This document shows positions 1 to 5,961 of a stretch of 6,887 bases of DNA, piece after piece. Each line of letters begins with the position of its first letter. Position 1 is the first letter of the stretch. The DNA comes from Ruminococcaceae bacterium UBA6364 (GTDB lineage Bacteria > Bacillota > Clostridia > Oscillospirales > Acutalibacteraceae), in NCBI GenBank assembly GCA_002440045.1, contig DJRI01000100.1:2146-9032 (forward strand), given 5' to 3'. A model generated the notes under the pieces. That model was given only the letters and a program-made list of their open reading frames with translations, had not been told where the DNA came from and searched no databases. Made by a program: the position numbers and the translations under genes.

Positions 1-429
1 AAGACCCTGTTTGCCACCCACTATCACGAGCTTGCCACCATGGAGGACAAGCTACCCAATGTGAAAAATTACAATATCGCCGTGAAAAAACGCGGCGACG
101 ATATAACATTTTTGCGCAGAATAGTGCGCGGCGGCGCGGACGACAGCTACGGCATAGAGGTTGCAAAGCTTGCGGGCGTTCCCGATGCCGTTGTGAATAA
201 CGCAAAAAAAATACTTAAAACGCTCGAAAGTCAGCAATCCGTTTCTCTTTCGGAGTCTGTTTCGCAAGGCAGCGCTTCGTTTGAAAACGAAGAAGAACAG
301 CTTTCCTTTGACTTCGGCACAAAAGATAAAATTTTAGACGAATTAAAGTCTTTAGACGTCAACACTCTTACGCCTATTGAGGCGCTTACAAAGCTTTATG
401 CGCTTCACTCGGAGGCTTCCGATTTGTAA
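1..429 (+). CDS. mutS: DNA mismatch repair ATPase MutS, C-terminal fragment (5' end outside window)
   Basis: The frame is open from base 1 and gives the last 142 residues of MutS, which binds base mismatches and small loops in DNA and recruits MutL. It opens inside the ABC-type ATPase domain at KTLFATHYHELA, whose THYHEL block follows Walker B and the D-loop in this family. Next comes GGADDSYGIEVAKLAGVP, the conserved helix of the ATPase/dimer interface. After an acidic linker there is QLSFDF (bases 298-315), which resembles the QLSFF-type sliding-clamp binding motif of Gram-positive MutS. The end, with LTPIEALTKLYAL, matches the family's small helical C-terminal domain. The mismatch-binding, connector, clamp and Walker A/B regions must lie upstream, so this is a window-edge truncation, not a broken gene. 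The ATG at base 40 is an internal methionine and not a start. mutL follows 74 bases downstream on the same strand, the usual pairing. Confidence 0.97.
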   Translation, partial: KTLFATHYHELATMEDKLPNVKNYNIAVKKRGDDITFLRRIVRGGADDSYGIEVAKLAGVPDAVVNNAKKILKTLESQQSVSLSESVSQGSASFENEEEQLSFDFGTKDKILDELKSLDVNTLTPIEALTKLYALHSEASDL

Positions 430-452
430 TCACCGATTAATCGGCGTTTATT
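424..452 (+). promoter_or_regulatory. Weak promoter-like hexamers around a 12-bp palindrome before mutL
   Basis: The only sizeable gap in the window (430-503) contains the perfect palindrome CCGATTAATCGG at 433-444. It is flanked by TTGTAA (424-429, four of six matches to TTGACA) and TTTATT (447-452, four of six matches to TATAAT) with a 17-base spacer. A palindrome between -35 and -10 is a typical operator position. Each hexamer is weak on its own, and the upstream one overlaps the mutS stop codon. As RNA, the palindrome could form only a 4-bp stem with no U-tract after it, so a terminator is unlikely. This could equally be chance. Confidence 0.2.
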
Positions 453-488
453 CAAAAGACATTACAACATTTTATTGGATTTTAAGAA

Positions 489-497
489 AGGGGGGAG
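489..497 (+). promoter_or_regulatory. Ribosome binding site that fixes the TTG start of mutL
   Basis: The purine run AGGGGGGAG lies six bases before the TTG at 504. No ATG in this frame could produce the conserved MutL N-terminus, so this Shine-Dalgarno-like run together with the protein match decides the start. Confidence 0.75.
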
Positions 498-503
498 AGA
501 CTT

Positions 504-2516
504 TTGCCCGTAATTAACGTATTACCGAAAAGCATATCAGATTTAATAGCCGCGGGCGAGGTTGTGGAATCCCCCGCGTCGGTAATAAAAGAATTTGTCG
601 AAAACTCAATTGATGCAGGAGCAAAGAGAATAGTTGTCGAAATAAACTGCGGCGGCAAAACGTTTATAAGAGTGACCGACGACGGCTGCGGAATAGAAAA
701 AGGCGACGTAAGAAACGCTTTTTTAAGCCACGCAACAAGCAAAATCAAAACTGCCGACGACCTTGACAGAATATCGACTCTCGGCTTTAGGGGCGAAGCG
801 CTCGCTTCTGTTTCGGCTGTTTCAAGAACCGAAATGCTCACGAAACCGCGCGGAGTTGAATTCGGCACGCATTATATCACCGAGGGCGGCGAAGAAGTCC
901 TTTTTGACGATGCAGGCTGTCCCGACGGCACAACGCTTATTGTGCGTGATTTGTTCTATAACGTGCCCGCGCGTATGAAGTTTTTGAAAAAAGACGTTCA
1001 GGAGGGTAACCGCGTCGCGCAGATTATGGAGCGCGTCGCCGTGTCGCACCCCGAAATTTCTTTCAGATTTATCCGCGACAGCAAGCTTCAGTTTGTAACG
1101 CCGGGCGACGGCGAGCTTAAAACCGCCGTTTATGCGGTTTTCGGAAAAGAGTTTTCAGAGTCCCTTGTGCCTGTTGATTATTCGCAGGACGGTATTGGCG
1201 TATCGGGGCTTATTTCAAAGCCCGCTTACGGCAAAAACAGCCGCTCTCAGCAAATATTTTTCGTGAACGGCAGATATGTTAAAATCCCTCTTTTCATAAC
1301 TGCGCTTGAAACAGCCTATAAAAACGCAATGCTCGTCGGGAAATACCCGCCGTGCGTGCTGTTTGTCACAATGCCTTATTCCGCTGTTGACGTAAACGTT
1401 CACCCCGCAAAAACCGAGGTTCGTTTTTCTGACGACAAGCGCGTTTTCGATTGCATTTACCGCGCCGCTTTAGGCGCTGTTTCGGCTGATGTAAGCCGAC
1501 CGCAGGTCAGCTTTTCAAAAGCAAAGGTGTTTGCCCCGCAAAAAGAAACGGGCGAACAGCTTTCCATAAAAACCGTTATCGGCGAAGAGTCCCCGGAGGT
1601 TGTTGTTCCGCCTAAAAAAAGCTACCGCTTTCTTGAATACGGCTCGCCCGTAACGGGAAGCGAAAATACGTTTCGCGCACCCGAAAAGGATGAAAAAACG
1701 TTCGACTTTTTAGCAGGGGAATATATGACCCCGAAAGAGTCCGTCCGTACATATTCCGTTTCGTTTTCGCAAAACGAAAGCTCTTTTGACGCTAAAGAAG
1801 AATTACCTAAGGAAGAGAAAAAAACTTCTGTCGCTGTAAGCACGGAAGAAGAAAAAGAAGAAGCTTTTTCTTATCAATATGACGGTGCTGAAAAAACACA
1901 CGAAGTGCACGAAGAAAATGAAGAGCCCGTAAAAGAAAAGGAGCCGCTTCCCGATTTCAGAATAATAGGCGAAGCTTTTAAGACTTATATTTTTGCCGAG
2001 CTTCAAGGCAAGCTTCTTCTTGTCGATAAGCACGCGGCTCACGAAAGAATACTTTTCAATAAGCTCAAAAGCGAAGCCGCGGTTTCACAGCAAATGCTTT
2101 TACAGCCTATAGCGGTAACGCTTTCTTCAGAGGATTACGACGCCGTTCTTCAAAATCTTTCGCTTCTTTACGACGCGGGTTACGACGTTTCCGATTTCGG
2201 CAACCGCACCGTTAAAGTGTCGGCGTGCCCTGTGGAGCTTGTCGGCGAAAATCTTGACGATATAATCAACGAGATTGCCCATTACTTATCGCAGAATATA
2301 AGAACGGTTATGCCCGAAAAGCTTGATTGGATATATCATTCAACGGCTTGCAGAGCCGCCGTGAAAGCGGGTAACGACACGTCGCTTCAAGAAATGGAAC
2401 AGCTCATAAAATATCTTTTGGAACACGACGAAATAAAGTGCTGCCCACACGGCAGACCCGTTGCCGTTGAAATTTCAAAATACGAACTCGAAAAATATTT
2501 TAAACGTATTGTATGA
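504..2516 (+). CDS. mutL: DNA mismatch repair protein MutL (endonuclease type)
   Basis: MutL links mismatch recognition by MutS to strand removal; in bacteria without MutH it nicks the strand itself. The 670 residues show an N-terminal GHKL ATPase: catalytic E30 and N34 in the VKEFVENSIDAGA-like block, DDGCGI at 59-64, HATSKI at 76-81 and GFRGEALAS at 94-102. The ATPase and transducer region runs to about residue 335. A Glu/Lys-rich, probably disordered linker follows to about 480. The C-terminal domain carries DKHAAHE (508-514), ACR (615-617) and CPHGRP (647-652), giving the H510, E514, C647 and H649 expected for the metal site of Gram-positive MutL. Against the family motif DQHA(X)2E(X)4E, the second residue is Lys and the last Glu is Asn519. 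QPIAVT (534-539) sits where a sliding-clamp motif is expected but lacks its final Pro. The TTG start is supported by the ribosome site and by the family's MPxIxVLP opening. The stop overlaps miaA. Confidence 0.98.
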   Translation: MPVINVLPKSISDLIAAGEVVESPASVIKEFVENSIDAGAKRIVVEINCGGKTFIRVTDDGCGIEKGDVRNAFLSHATSKIKTADDLDRISTLGFRGEALASVSAVSRTEMLTKPRGVEFGTHYITEGGEEVLFDDAGCPDGTTLIVRDLFYNVPARMKFLKKDVQEGNRVAQIMERVAVSHPEISFRFIRDSKLQFVTPGDGELKTAVYAVFGKEFSESLVPVDYSQDGIGVSGLISKPAYGKNSRSQQIFFVNGRYVKIPLFITALETAYKNAMLVGKYPPCVLFVTMPYSAVDVNVHPAKTEVRFSDDKRVFDCIYRAALGAVSADVSRPQVSFSKAKVFAPQKETGEQLSIKTVIGEESPEVVVPPKKSYRFLEYGSPVTGSENTFRAPEKDEKTFDFLAGEYMTPKESVRTYSVSFSQNESSFDAKEELPKEEKKTSVAVSTEEEKEEAFSYQYDGAEKTHEVHEENEEPVKEKEPLPDFRIIGEAFKTYIFAELQGKLLLVDKHAAHERILFNKLKSEAAVSQQMLLQPIAVTLSSEDYDAVLQNLSLLYDAGYDVSDFGNRTVKVSACPVELVGENLDDIINEIAHYLSQNIRTVMPEKLDWIYHSTACRAAVKAGNDTSLQEMEQLIKYLLEHDEIKCCPHGRPVAVEISKYELEKYFKRIV

Positions 2517-3466
2517 TGGATTCTTTAAAAAAAATAAAGCTTATTGCCGTTGTTGGTCCCACGGCTTCGGGGAAAACCTCCCTCGGCGTAAAAATTGCCG
2601 AGCACTTCGGGGGCGAGGTCATTTCTGCCGACTCAATGCAGATTTATAAGGGTATGGATATTGCAACGGCAAAGCCCGCAAAAGAAGAAATGCACGGCAT
2701 TAAGCATCACCTTATCGACTTTCTTCCCGCCGATAAAGAATACAGCGTTGCGTCTTATATTCTCGACGCAAAGCGCGCCGTGAGTGAAATTGTTTCCGAA
2801 AACAAACTTCCTGTAATAGTCGGCGGCACCGGGCTTTATGTTGACAGCTTTCTTAACAACATGACATTTCTTGACGGCGCAAACGAAAGCCGCGTAAGGG
2901 ATGAATTAAAAAAACGGCTTTCGCTTGAGGGCGCCGAGGCTCTTTATAAAGAGCTTCAAAAAATAGACCCCGATGCGGCAAAAAAAATTCACCCAAATAA
3001 CACGGTTAAGGTGACACGGGCGCTTGAAGTTTATTATTCAAACGGCAAAACCATCACACAGCAGGTAAAAGAGTCAAAAAGCGTGCCGTCTCCTTACGAG
3101 CCGCTTTATATAGGAATAACAAGAAAAGACAGAAACAAGCTTTATGACTCTATAAATAAGCGTGTTGACTGTATGCTCGAAAACGGGCTTTTGGACGAAG
3201 CGCGCGAGTATTACTCAAAAGAGCACTCAAAAACGGCTGTTAACGCCATAGGCTATAAAGAATTAAAGCCGTATCTTGACGGCGAAAAAGAACTCAGTGA
3301 GTGCGTCGAAGAACTTAAAAAAGCCACTCGGCATTATGCAAAGCGCCAGCTTACATGGTTTGGGCGCAATGAAAAAATCAATTGGTTATATTCGGATTGC
3401 TACAGCGACCCCGATGAAATGTACGGTCAGGTATTTTCTTTAATTAACGATTTTTTGGGACGGTGA
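2513..3466 (+). CDS. miaA: tRNA dimethylallyltransferase MiaA
   Basis: MiaA transfers a dimethylallyl group from DMAPP to N6 of A37 in tRNAs that read codons starting with U, making i6A, the substrate for MiaB. At 317 residues it is full length (family about 300-320). Visible motifs are the P-loop GPTASGKT (15-22), DSMQIYKGMDIATAKP (40-55, with the conserved Asp40 of the DSxQ block), GGTGLY (104-109), IHPNN...RALE (159-172), AIGYKEL (245-251) and TRHYAKRQLTWFGR (272-285). In the HPNNxxRVxRALE block the first Arg is Lys166, a mild change. The start overlaps the mutL stop as ATGA, and there is no clear ribosome site inside the end of mutL, so translation is probably coupled to mutL. A second ATG directly after the first could also serve as start, making the protein one residue shorter. 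The mutL-miaA pairing is common in bacteria. Confidence 0.98.
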   Translation: MMDSLKKIKLIAVVGPTASGKTSLGVKIAEHFGGEVISADSMQIYKGMDIATAKPAKEEMHGIKHHLIDFLPADKEYSVASYILDAKRAVSEIVSENKLPVIVGGTGLYVDSFLNNMTFLDGANESRVRDELKKRLSLEGAEALYKELQKIDPDAAKKIHPNNTVKVTRALEVYYSNGKTITQQVKESKSVPSPYEPLYIGITRKDRNKLYDSINKRVDCMLENGLLDEAREYYSKEHSKTAVNAIGYKELKPYLDGEKELSECVEELKKATRHYAKRQLTWFGRNEKINWLYSDCYSDPDEMYGQVFSLINDFLGR

Positions 3467-3470
3467 TTTT

Positions 3471-4688
3471 ATGAGCAACAAAACGGTTAAAATTGTTGCT
3501 GTTGTGCTTGCAATAAGCCTTGCGCTGTCCTATGTCATATATCAGGCGGTAACGTTTTCAAAGGCGGATATTGAAACGCAGATTGCGCTTAAAGAAACGG
3601 TCTATGAAACAGTCGATACAAAATGCTTTGTTTTGCGCGATGAAGAGTTTATTAAAAGCAATGCGTCGGGTACAACCGTTTCGTTTGCCGCAAACGGCGA
3701 AAGAGTTGCGGCGGGTGACACCGTTTCAATGATATTCGCAAGCTCCGACGACGCAGACACATATCTTAAAATCAGCGAGCTTCAAAAGGATATAGAGCAT
3801 TATGAAAAGCTCAGCAGTCAGGCAAATATAAGAACGCTTGATTTAAGCTCGCTTGAAGCGAAAATAAACACAGAGCTTGTCCAATATTTGAACAGCGTTG
3901 ACTCGGGCGACTACACCGCGGCGCACGAATCCGCCGAGGATTTCAGAAGCTCCGTTACAAGCAAGCAGATTGAAACGGGCACTCAGCTTGACTATTCCGA
4001 AAAGCTTGCCTCGCTTAAAAACGAGCTTTCCGCTCTAAAATCGCAAAACCTTTCGTATTCTTCGGTAAACTCCGAAAAAGCGGGTTATTTCATAAGCGGC
4101 ACCGACGGCTATGAGAACACTTTAAGCTATGATTCAATAGACTCAATAACAAGCGATGATATTAAAAAAGCCGTTGCTTCTTCCGCCGACAAAACCGCCG
4201 AGGGCGGCGTGATAGGCAGAATTGTCAGTAACTTCAAGTGGTATATTCTTTGCGTTGTAGATACCGAAAAAACGGTAAATCTCGAAAAGGGCGAAACATT
4301 GTATGTCAACTTCCCTTATTCGGAGATTGAAAAGCTGCCCGTTACGTTAAAAAGCATCGGCGACCGCGACGGAGCCGAAACAGAGCTTGTTTTAATGTGC
4401 GATTTAATGAACGACAGGCTCACCGATTTAAGAATTGAGGATATTGAAATAATTACCTCCGAATACAGCGGCTACAAAATCAAGAACAGCGCAATAAGAA
4501 CGGTTGACGGCGAAAAGGGCGTTTATGTTGTAAGCGGAAATCTTTTATCGTTTAAAAAGGTGCATATTCTTTATGCCGCCGACGAATATTCAATAGTTGA
4601 CAATCCCGAGGGTGAATCGGGTTACATAAAGCTTTATGATAAAGTTGTTACGAAGGGAGTGGAGCTTTATGACAACAAGCTCGTGTGA
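3471..4688 (+). CDS. Membrane-anchored HlyD-like membrane-fusion protein of unknown function
   Basis: This 405-residue protein starts with lysines (K4, K7) and one hydrophobic segment at about residues 8-26 with no cleavage site that I can see, so it is probably an N-terminal anchor with the rest outside the membrane. Residues 45-90 look like the first half of a lipoyl/barrel-sandwich domain (FVLRDEEF at 53-60, SNASG at 63-67, NGERVAAGD at 75-83). A helical, coiled-coil-like part spans about 95-195. The second half of the sandwich and a beta-barrel follow (GYFISGTDGYE at 205-215, GRIVSNFKWYILCV at 249-262, GVYVVSG at 350-356). The end, YIKLYDKVVTKGVELYDNK (385-403), is typical of a family that clostridial genomes label HlyD-like adaptor or putative membrane fusion protein. 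HlyD relatives usually join a transporter to further envelope parts, but no transporter gene is present here. It begins 4 bases after miaA and overlaps yggS by 20 bases, so it belongs to this operon. The family assignment is fairly sure; the function is not known to me. Confidence 0.8.
   Translation: MSNKTVKIVAVVLAISLALSYVIYQAVTFSKADIETQIALKETVYETVDTKCFVLRDEEFIKSNASGTTVSFAANGERVAAGDTVSMIFASSDDADTYLKISELQKDIEHYEKLSSQANIRTLDLSSLEAKINTELVQYLNSVDSGDYTAAHESAEDFRSSVTSKQIETGTQLDYSEKLASLKNELSALKSQNLSYSSVNSEKAGYFISGTDGYENTLSYDSIDSITSDDIKKAVASSADKTAEGGVIGRIVSNFKWYILCVVDTEKTVNLEKGETLYVNFPYSEIEKLPVTLKSIGDRDGAETELVLMCDLMNDRLTDLRIEDIEIITSEYSGYKIKNSAIRTVDGEKGVYVVSGNLLSFKKVHILYAADEYSIVDNPEGESGYIKLYDKVVTKGVELYDNKLV
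4653..4664 (+). promoter_or_regulatory. Ribosome binding site that fixes the yggS start at 4669
   Basis: The run AAGGGAGTGGAG lies inside the end of the HlyD-like gene, four to nine bases before the ATG at 4669. An upstream in-frame ATG at 4636 has no comparable site and would add 11 residues that do not fit the family, so 4669 is preferred. Confidence 0.75.
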
Positions 4689-5400
4689 TTTTGAAAAATG
4701 CGAAGCGATTAAAGAAAACTTAAAGTATATAAGAGAAAAAATCGCAAACGCCGCCGCATCTTCCGGCAGAAGTGAAAACGATGTGCGGCTTATGGCTGTA
4801 ACAAAAACAGTTGACCCCGTATACATCAATTATTCGATAGATGAATGCGGCGTTGACCTTATAGGCGAAAACAAGGTGCAGGAATTTCTTTCAAAAAAAG
4901 ATTCTCTTCACTTAAACGGCGTTACAAAGCATCTTATAGGCCACCTGCAAACAAACAAGGTTAACAAAATTGTTACCGAGGTTGATATGATTCAGTCTGT
5001 AGACAGCCTTCATCTTGCAAAAGAAATTTCAAAAAGAGCGGGCGAAGCGGGTATTACCGCGAACGTTCTTCTTGAAATCAACATCGGCGGCGAAGAGTCA
5101 AAAACAGGCTATGACAAAAAAACGCTTTTATCCGAGCTTTCCGAGCTTTCGGCGCTTAATGCATTAAAGGTCAACGGAATTATGATAATCCCGCCGATAT
5201 GCGAAAGCGAAAAAGAGCTTTCAAAATACTTTTTTGAAGCTTCCGAAACCTTTTCGGAAATTAAAGAAAAATCGCTTACGAATTTCGATATGAAAATTCT
5301 TTCAATGGGAATGTCGGGTGATTATGAGCTTGCCGTTAAATACGGCTCAAATATGGTTAGAATAGGCTCTGCAATATACGGAGCCAGAATATATAAATAA
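4669..5400 (+). CDS. yggS: YggS/YlmE-family pyridoxal phosphate homeostasis protein
   Basis: This family (YggS, YBL036C, human PLPBP) is a single-domain, alanine-racemase-like TIM barrel that binds PLP. It helps keep the balance of free vitamin B6 and amino or keto acids; no catalytic activity is firmly established. The 243 residues fit the usual 225-245. Motifs: LMAVTK at 41-46 with Lys46 as the expected PLP-bound lysine, GENKVQE at 67-73, HLIGHLQTNKV at 88-98, NIGGEESKTGY at 138-148, NGIMIIPP at 169-176 and the phosphate-binding end SMGMSGDYELAVKYGS...VRIGSAIYG at 212-238. It overlaps the HlyD-like gene by 20 bases and is followed 18 bases later by sepF. The Bacillus homologue ylmE also lies directly before sepF, so the link with division genes is conserved although its reason is unclear. 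Nothing suggests that it is damaged. Confidence 0.96.
   Translation: MTTSSCDFEKCEAIKENLKYIREKIANAAASSGRSENDVRLMAVTKTVDPVYINYSIDECGVDLIGENKVQEFLSKKDSLHLNGVTKHLIGHLQTNKVNKIVTEVDMIQSVDSLHLAKEISKRAGEAGITANVLLEINIGGEESKTGYDKKTLLSELSELSALNALKVNGIMIIPPICESEKELSKYFFEASETFSEIKEKSLTNFDMKILSMGMSGDYELAVKYGSNMVRIGSAIYGARIYK
5131..5157 (+). repeat. Three tandem 9-base units inside yggS
   Basis: TCCGAGCTT occurs twice in a row (5131-5139, 5140-5148) and is followed by the two-mismatch copy TCGGCGCTT. In frame it encodes SEL-SEL-SAL (residues 155-163), part of a predicted surface helix in YggS. It may be a small in-frame duplication. Confidence 0.6.
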
Positions 5401-5403
5401 TTC

Positions 5404-5411
5404 ACGGAGGT
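5404..5411 (+). promoter_or_regulatory. Strong ribosome binding site of sepF
   Basis: ACGGAGGT, a near-full Shine-Dalgarno match, lies seven bases before the sepF ATG at 5419. It is the best such site in the window and suggests that SepF is made at a higher rate than its upstream neighbours. Confidence 0.85.
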
Positions 5412-5418
5412 AATTAAA

Positions 5419-5928
5419 ATGGGCTTTAAGGATATTTTAAATAAGTTAATGGGTGAAGATGACGACAACCTTTTCGACGGCGTTGAAGAGGAAGAGCGCG
5501 AGCCGGAAAACACAGGTTATTCATCATCTCAGGAATCAAGACTTAACGATTATGAGGACGATTACCGCGAGACAAGAAGAGCACAGCGCGCTCAAAGACG
5601 TCCGCGAGCTTCGGAGGACGACCCCAACAAGGTTGTAAACATTCACACAACCGCAAAGCTTCAGGTTGTTCTTGCAAAACCCGAAAGATTTGAAGACGCA
5701 AAAGAAATTGCGGACCATCTCAATGAAAAAAGAACGGTTGTTCTTAACCTTGAGGGCACAAATAAGGAGGTTGCGCGCCGTCTTGTAGACTTGCTTAACG
5801 GCGTTGCCTATGCAAACGGCGGCCAGCTTAAAAAGGTTGCAAACAACACGTTTATAATTACGCCCTATAACGTTGACGTAACAGGCGACCTTATAGACGA
5901 GCTTGAAAACACGGGCGTATTTTTCTGA
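5419..5928 (+). CDS. sepF: Cell division protein SepF
   Basis: SepF anchors and bundles FtsZ filaments at the division site in Gram-positive bacteria and cyanobacteria. The 169 residues have the family's three parts. The N-terminus MGFKDILNKLMG (1-12) is the membrane-binding amphipathic helix. A flexible linker (about 13-70) has an acidic stretch (DDD, EEEE) followed by an Arg-rich run, ETRRAQRAQRRPR at 51-63. The compact SepF core runs from about 71 to the end, with KVVNIHTTAKLQVVLAKP (71-88), RTVVLNLEG (105-113), RRLVDLLNGVAYANGG (120-135) and a closing FIITPYNVDV. Length is close to Bacillus SepF (about 150), with a somewhat longer linker. It lies between yggS and a divIVA-family gene, the usual Firmicutes context. 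The start is fixed by a strong ribosome site and by the conserved MGFKD opening. Confidence 0.97.
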   Translation: MGFKDILNKLMGEDDDNLFDGVEEEEREPENTGYSSSQESRLNDYEDDYRETRRAQRAQRRPRASEDDPNKVVNIHTTAKLQVVLAKPERFEDAKEIADHLNEKRTVVLNLEGTNKEVARRLVDLLNGVAYANGGQLKKVANNTFIITPYNVDVTGDLIDELENTGVFF

Positions 5929-5949
5929 TATGACTTTTAAAACGGAAGC

Positions 5950-5954
5950 GGGGA
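5950..5954 (+). promoter_or_regulatory. Ribosome binding site of the divIVA-family gene
   Basis: GGGGA in the 33-base gap after sepF sits seven bases before ATG 5962 and ten before ATG 5965. An in-frame GTG at 5959 is only four bases away, so it is a poorer start. Confidence 0.5.
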
Positions 5955-5961
5955 TTTTGTG

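Noticed and set aside
40..42. Possible gene start at ATG 40
   Set aside because: The same frame is open from base 1 and encodes the MutS THYHEL block upstream of this ATG, so it is an internal methionine.
482..868. Open frame on the - strand (128 codons) opposite the mutL start
   Set aside because: It covers the conserved ATPase motifs of MutL in antisense and has no protein match that I recognise.
1849..1872. 9-bp inverted repeat AAGAAAAAG/CTTTTTCTT with a 6-base loop
   Set aside because: It lies inside mutL in the low-complexity Glu/Lys linker, is A/T-rich and has no gene boundary nearby. Chance pairing in purine-rich coding sequence explains it.
4636..4668. Upstream start for yggS at 4636
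   Set aside because: It would add MIKLLRREWSF, which is unlike YggS N-termini, and it lacks a ribosome site; the ATG at 4669 has a clear one at proper spacing.
5241..5259. 8-bp perfect hairpin TTCCGAAA-CCT-TTTCGGAA
   Set aside because: It lies inside the yggS coding region about 140 bases before the stop and has no U-tract. Roughly one such 8-bp hairpin is expected by chance in a window of this size when short loops are allowed.
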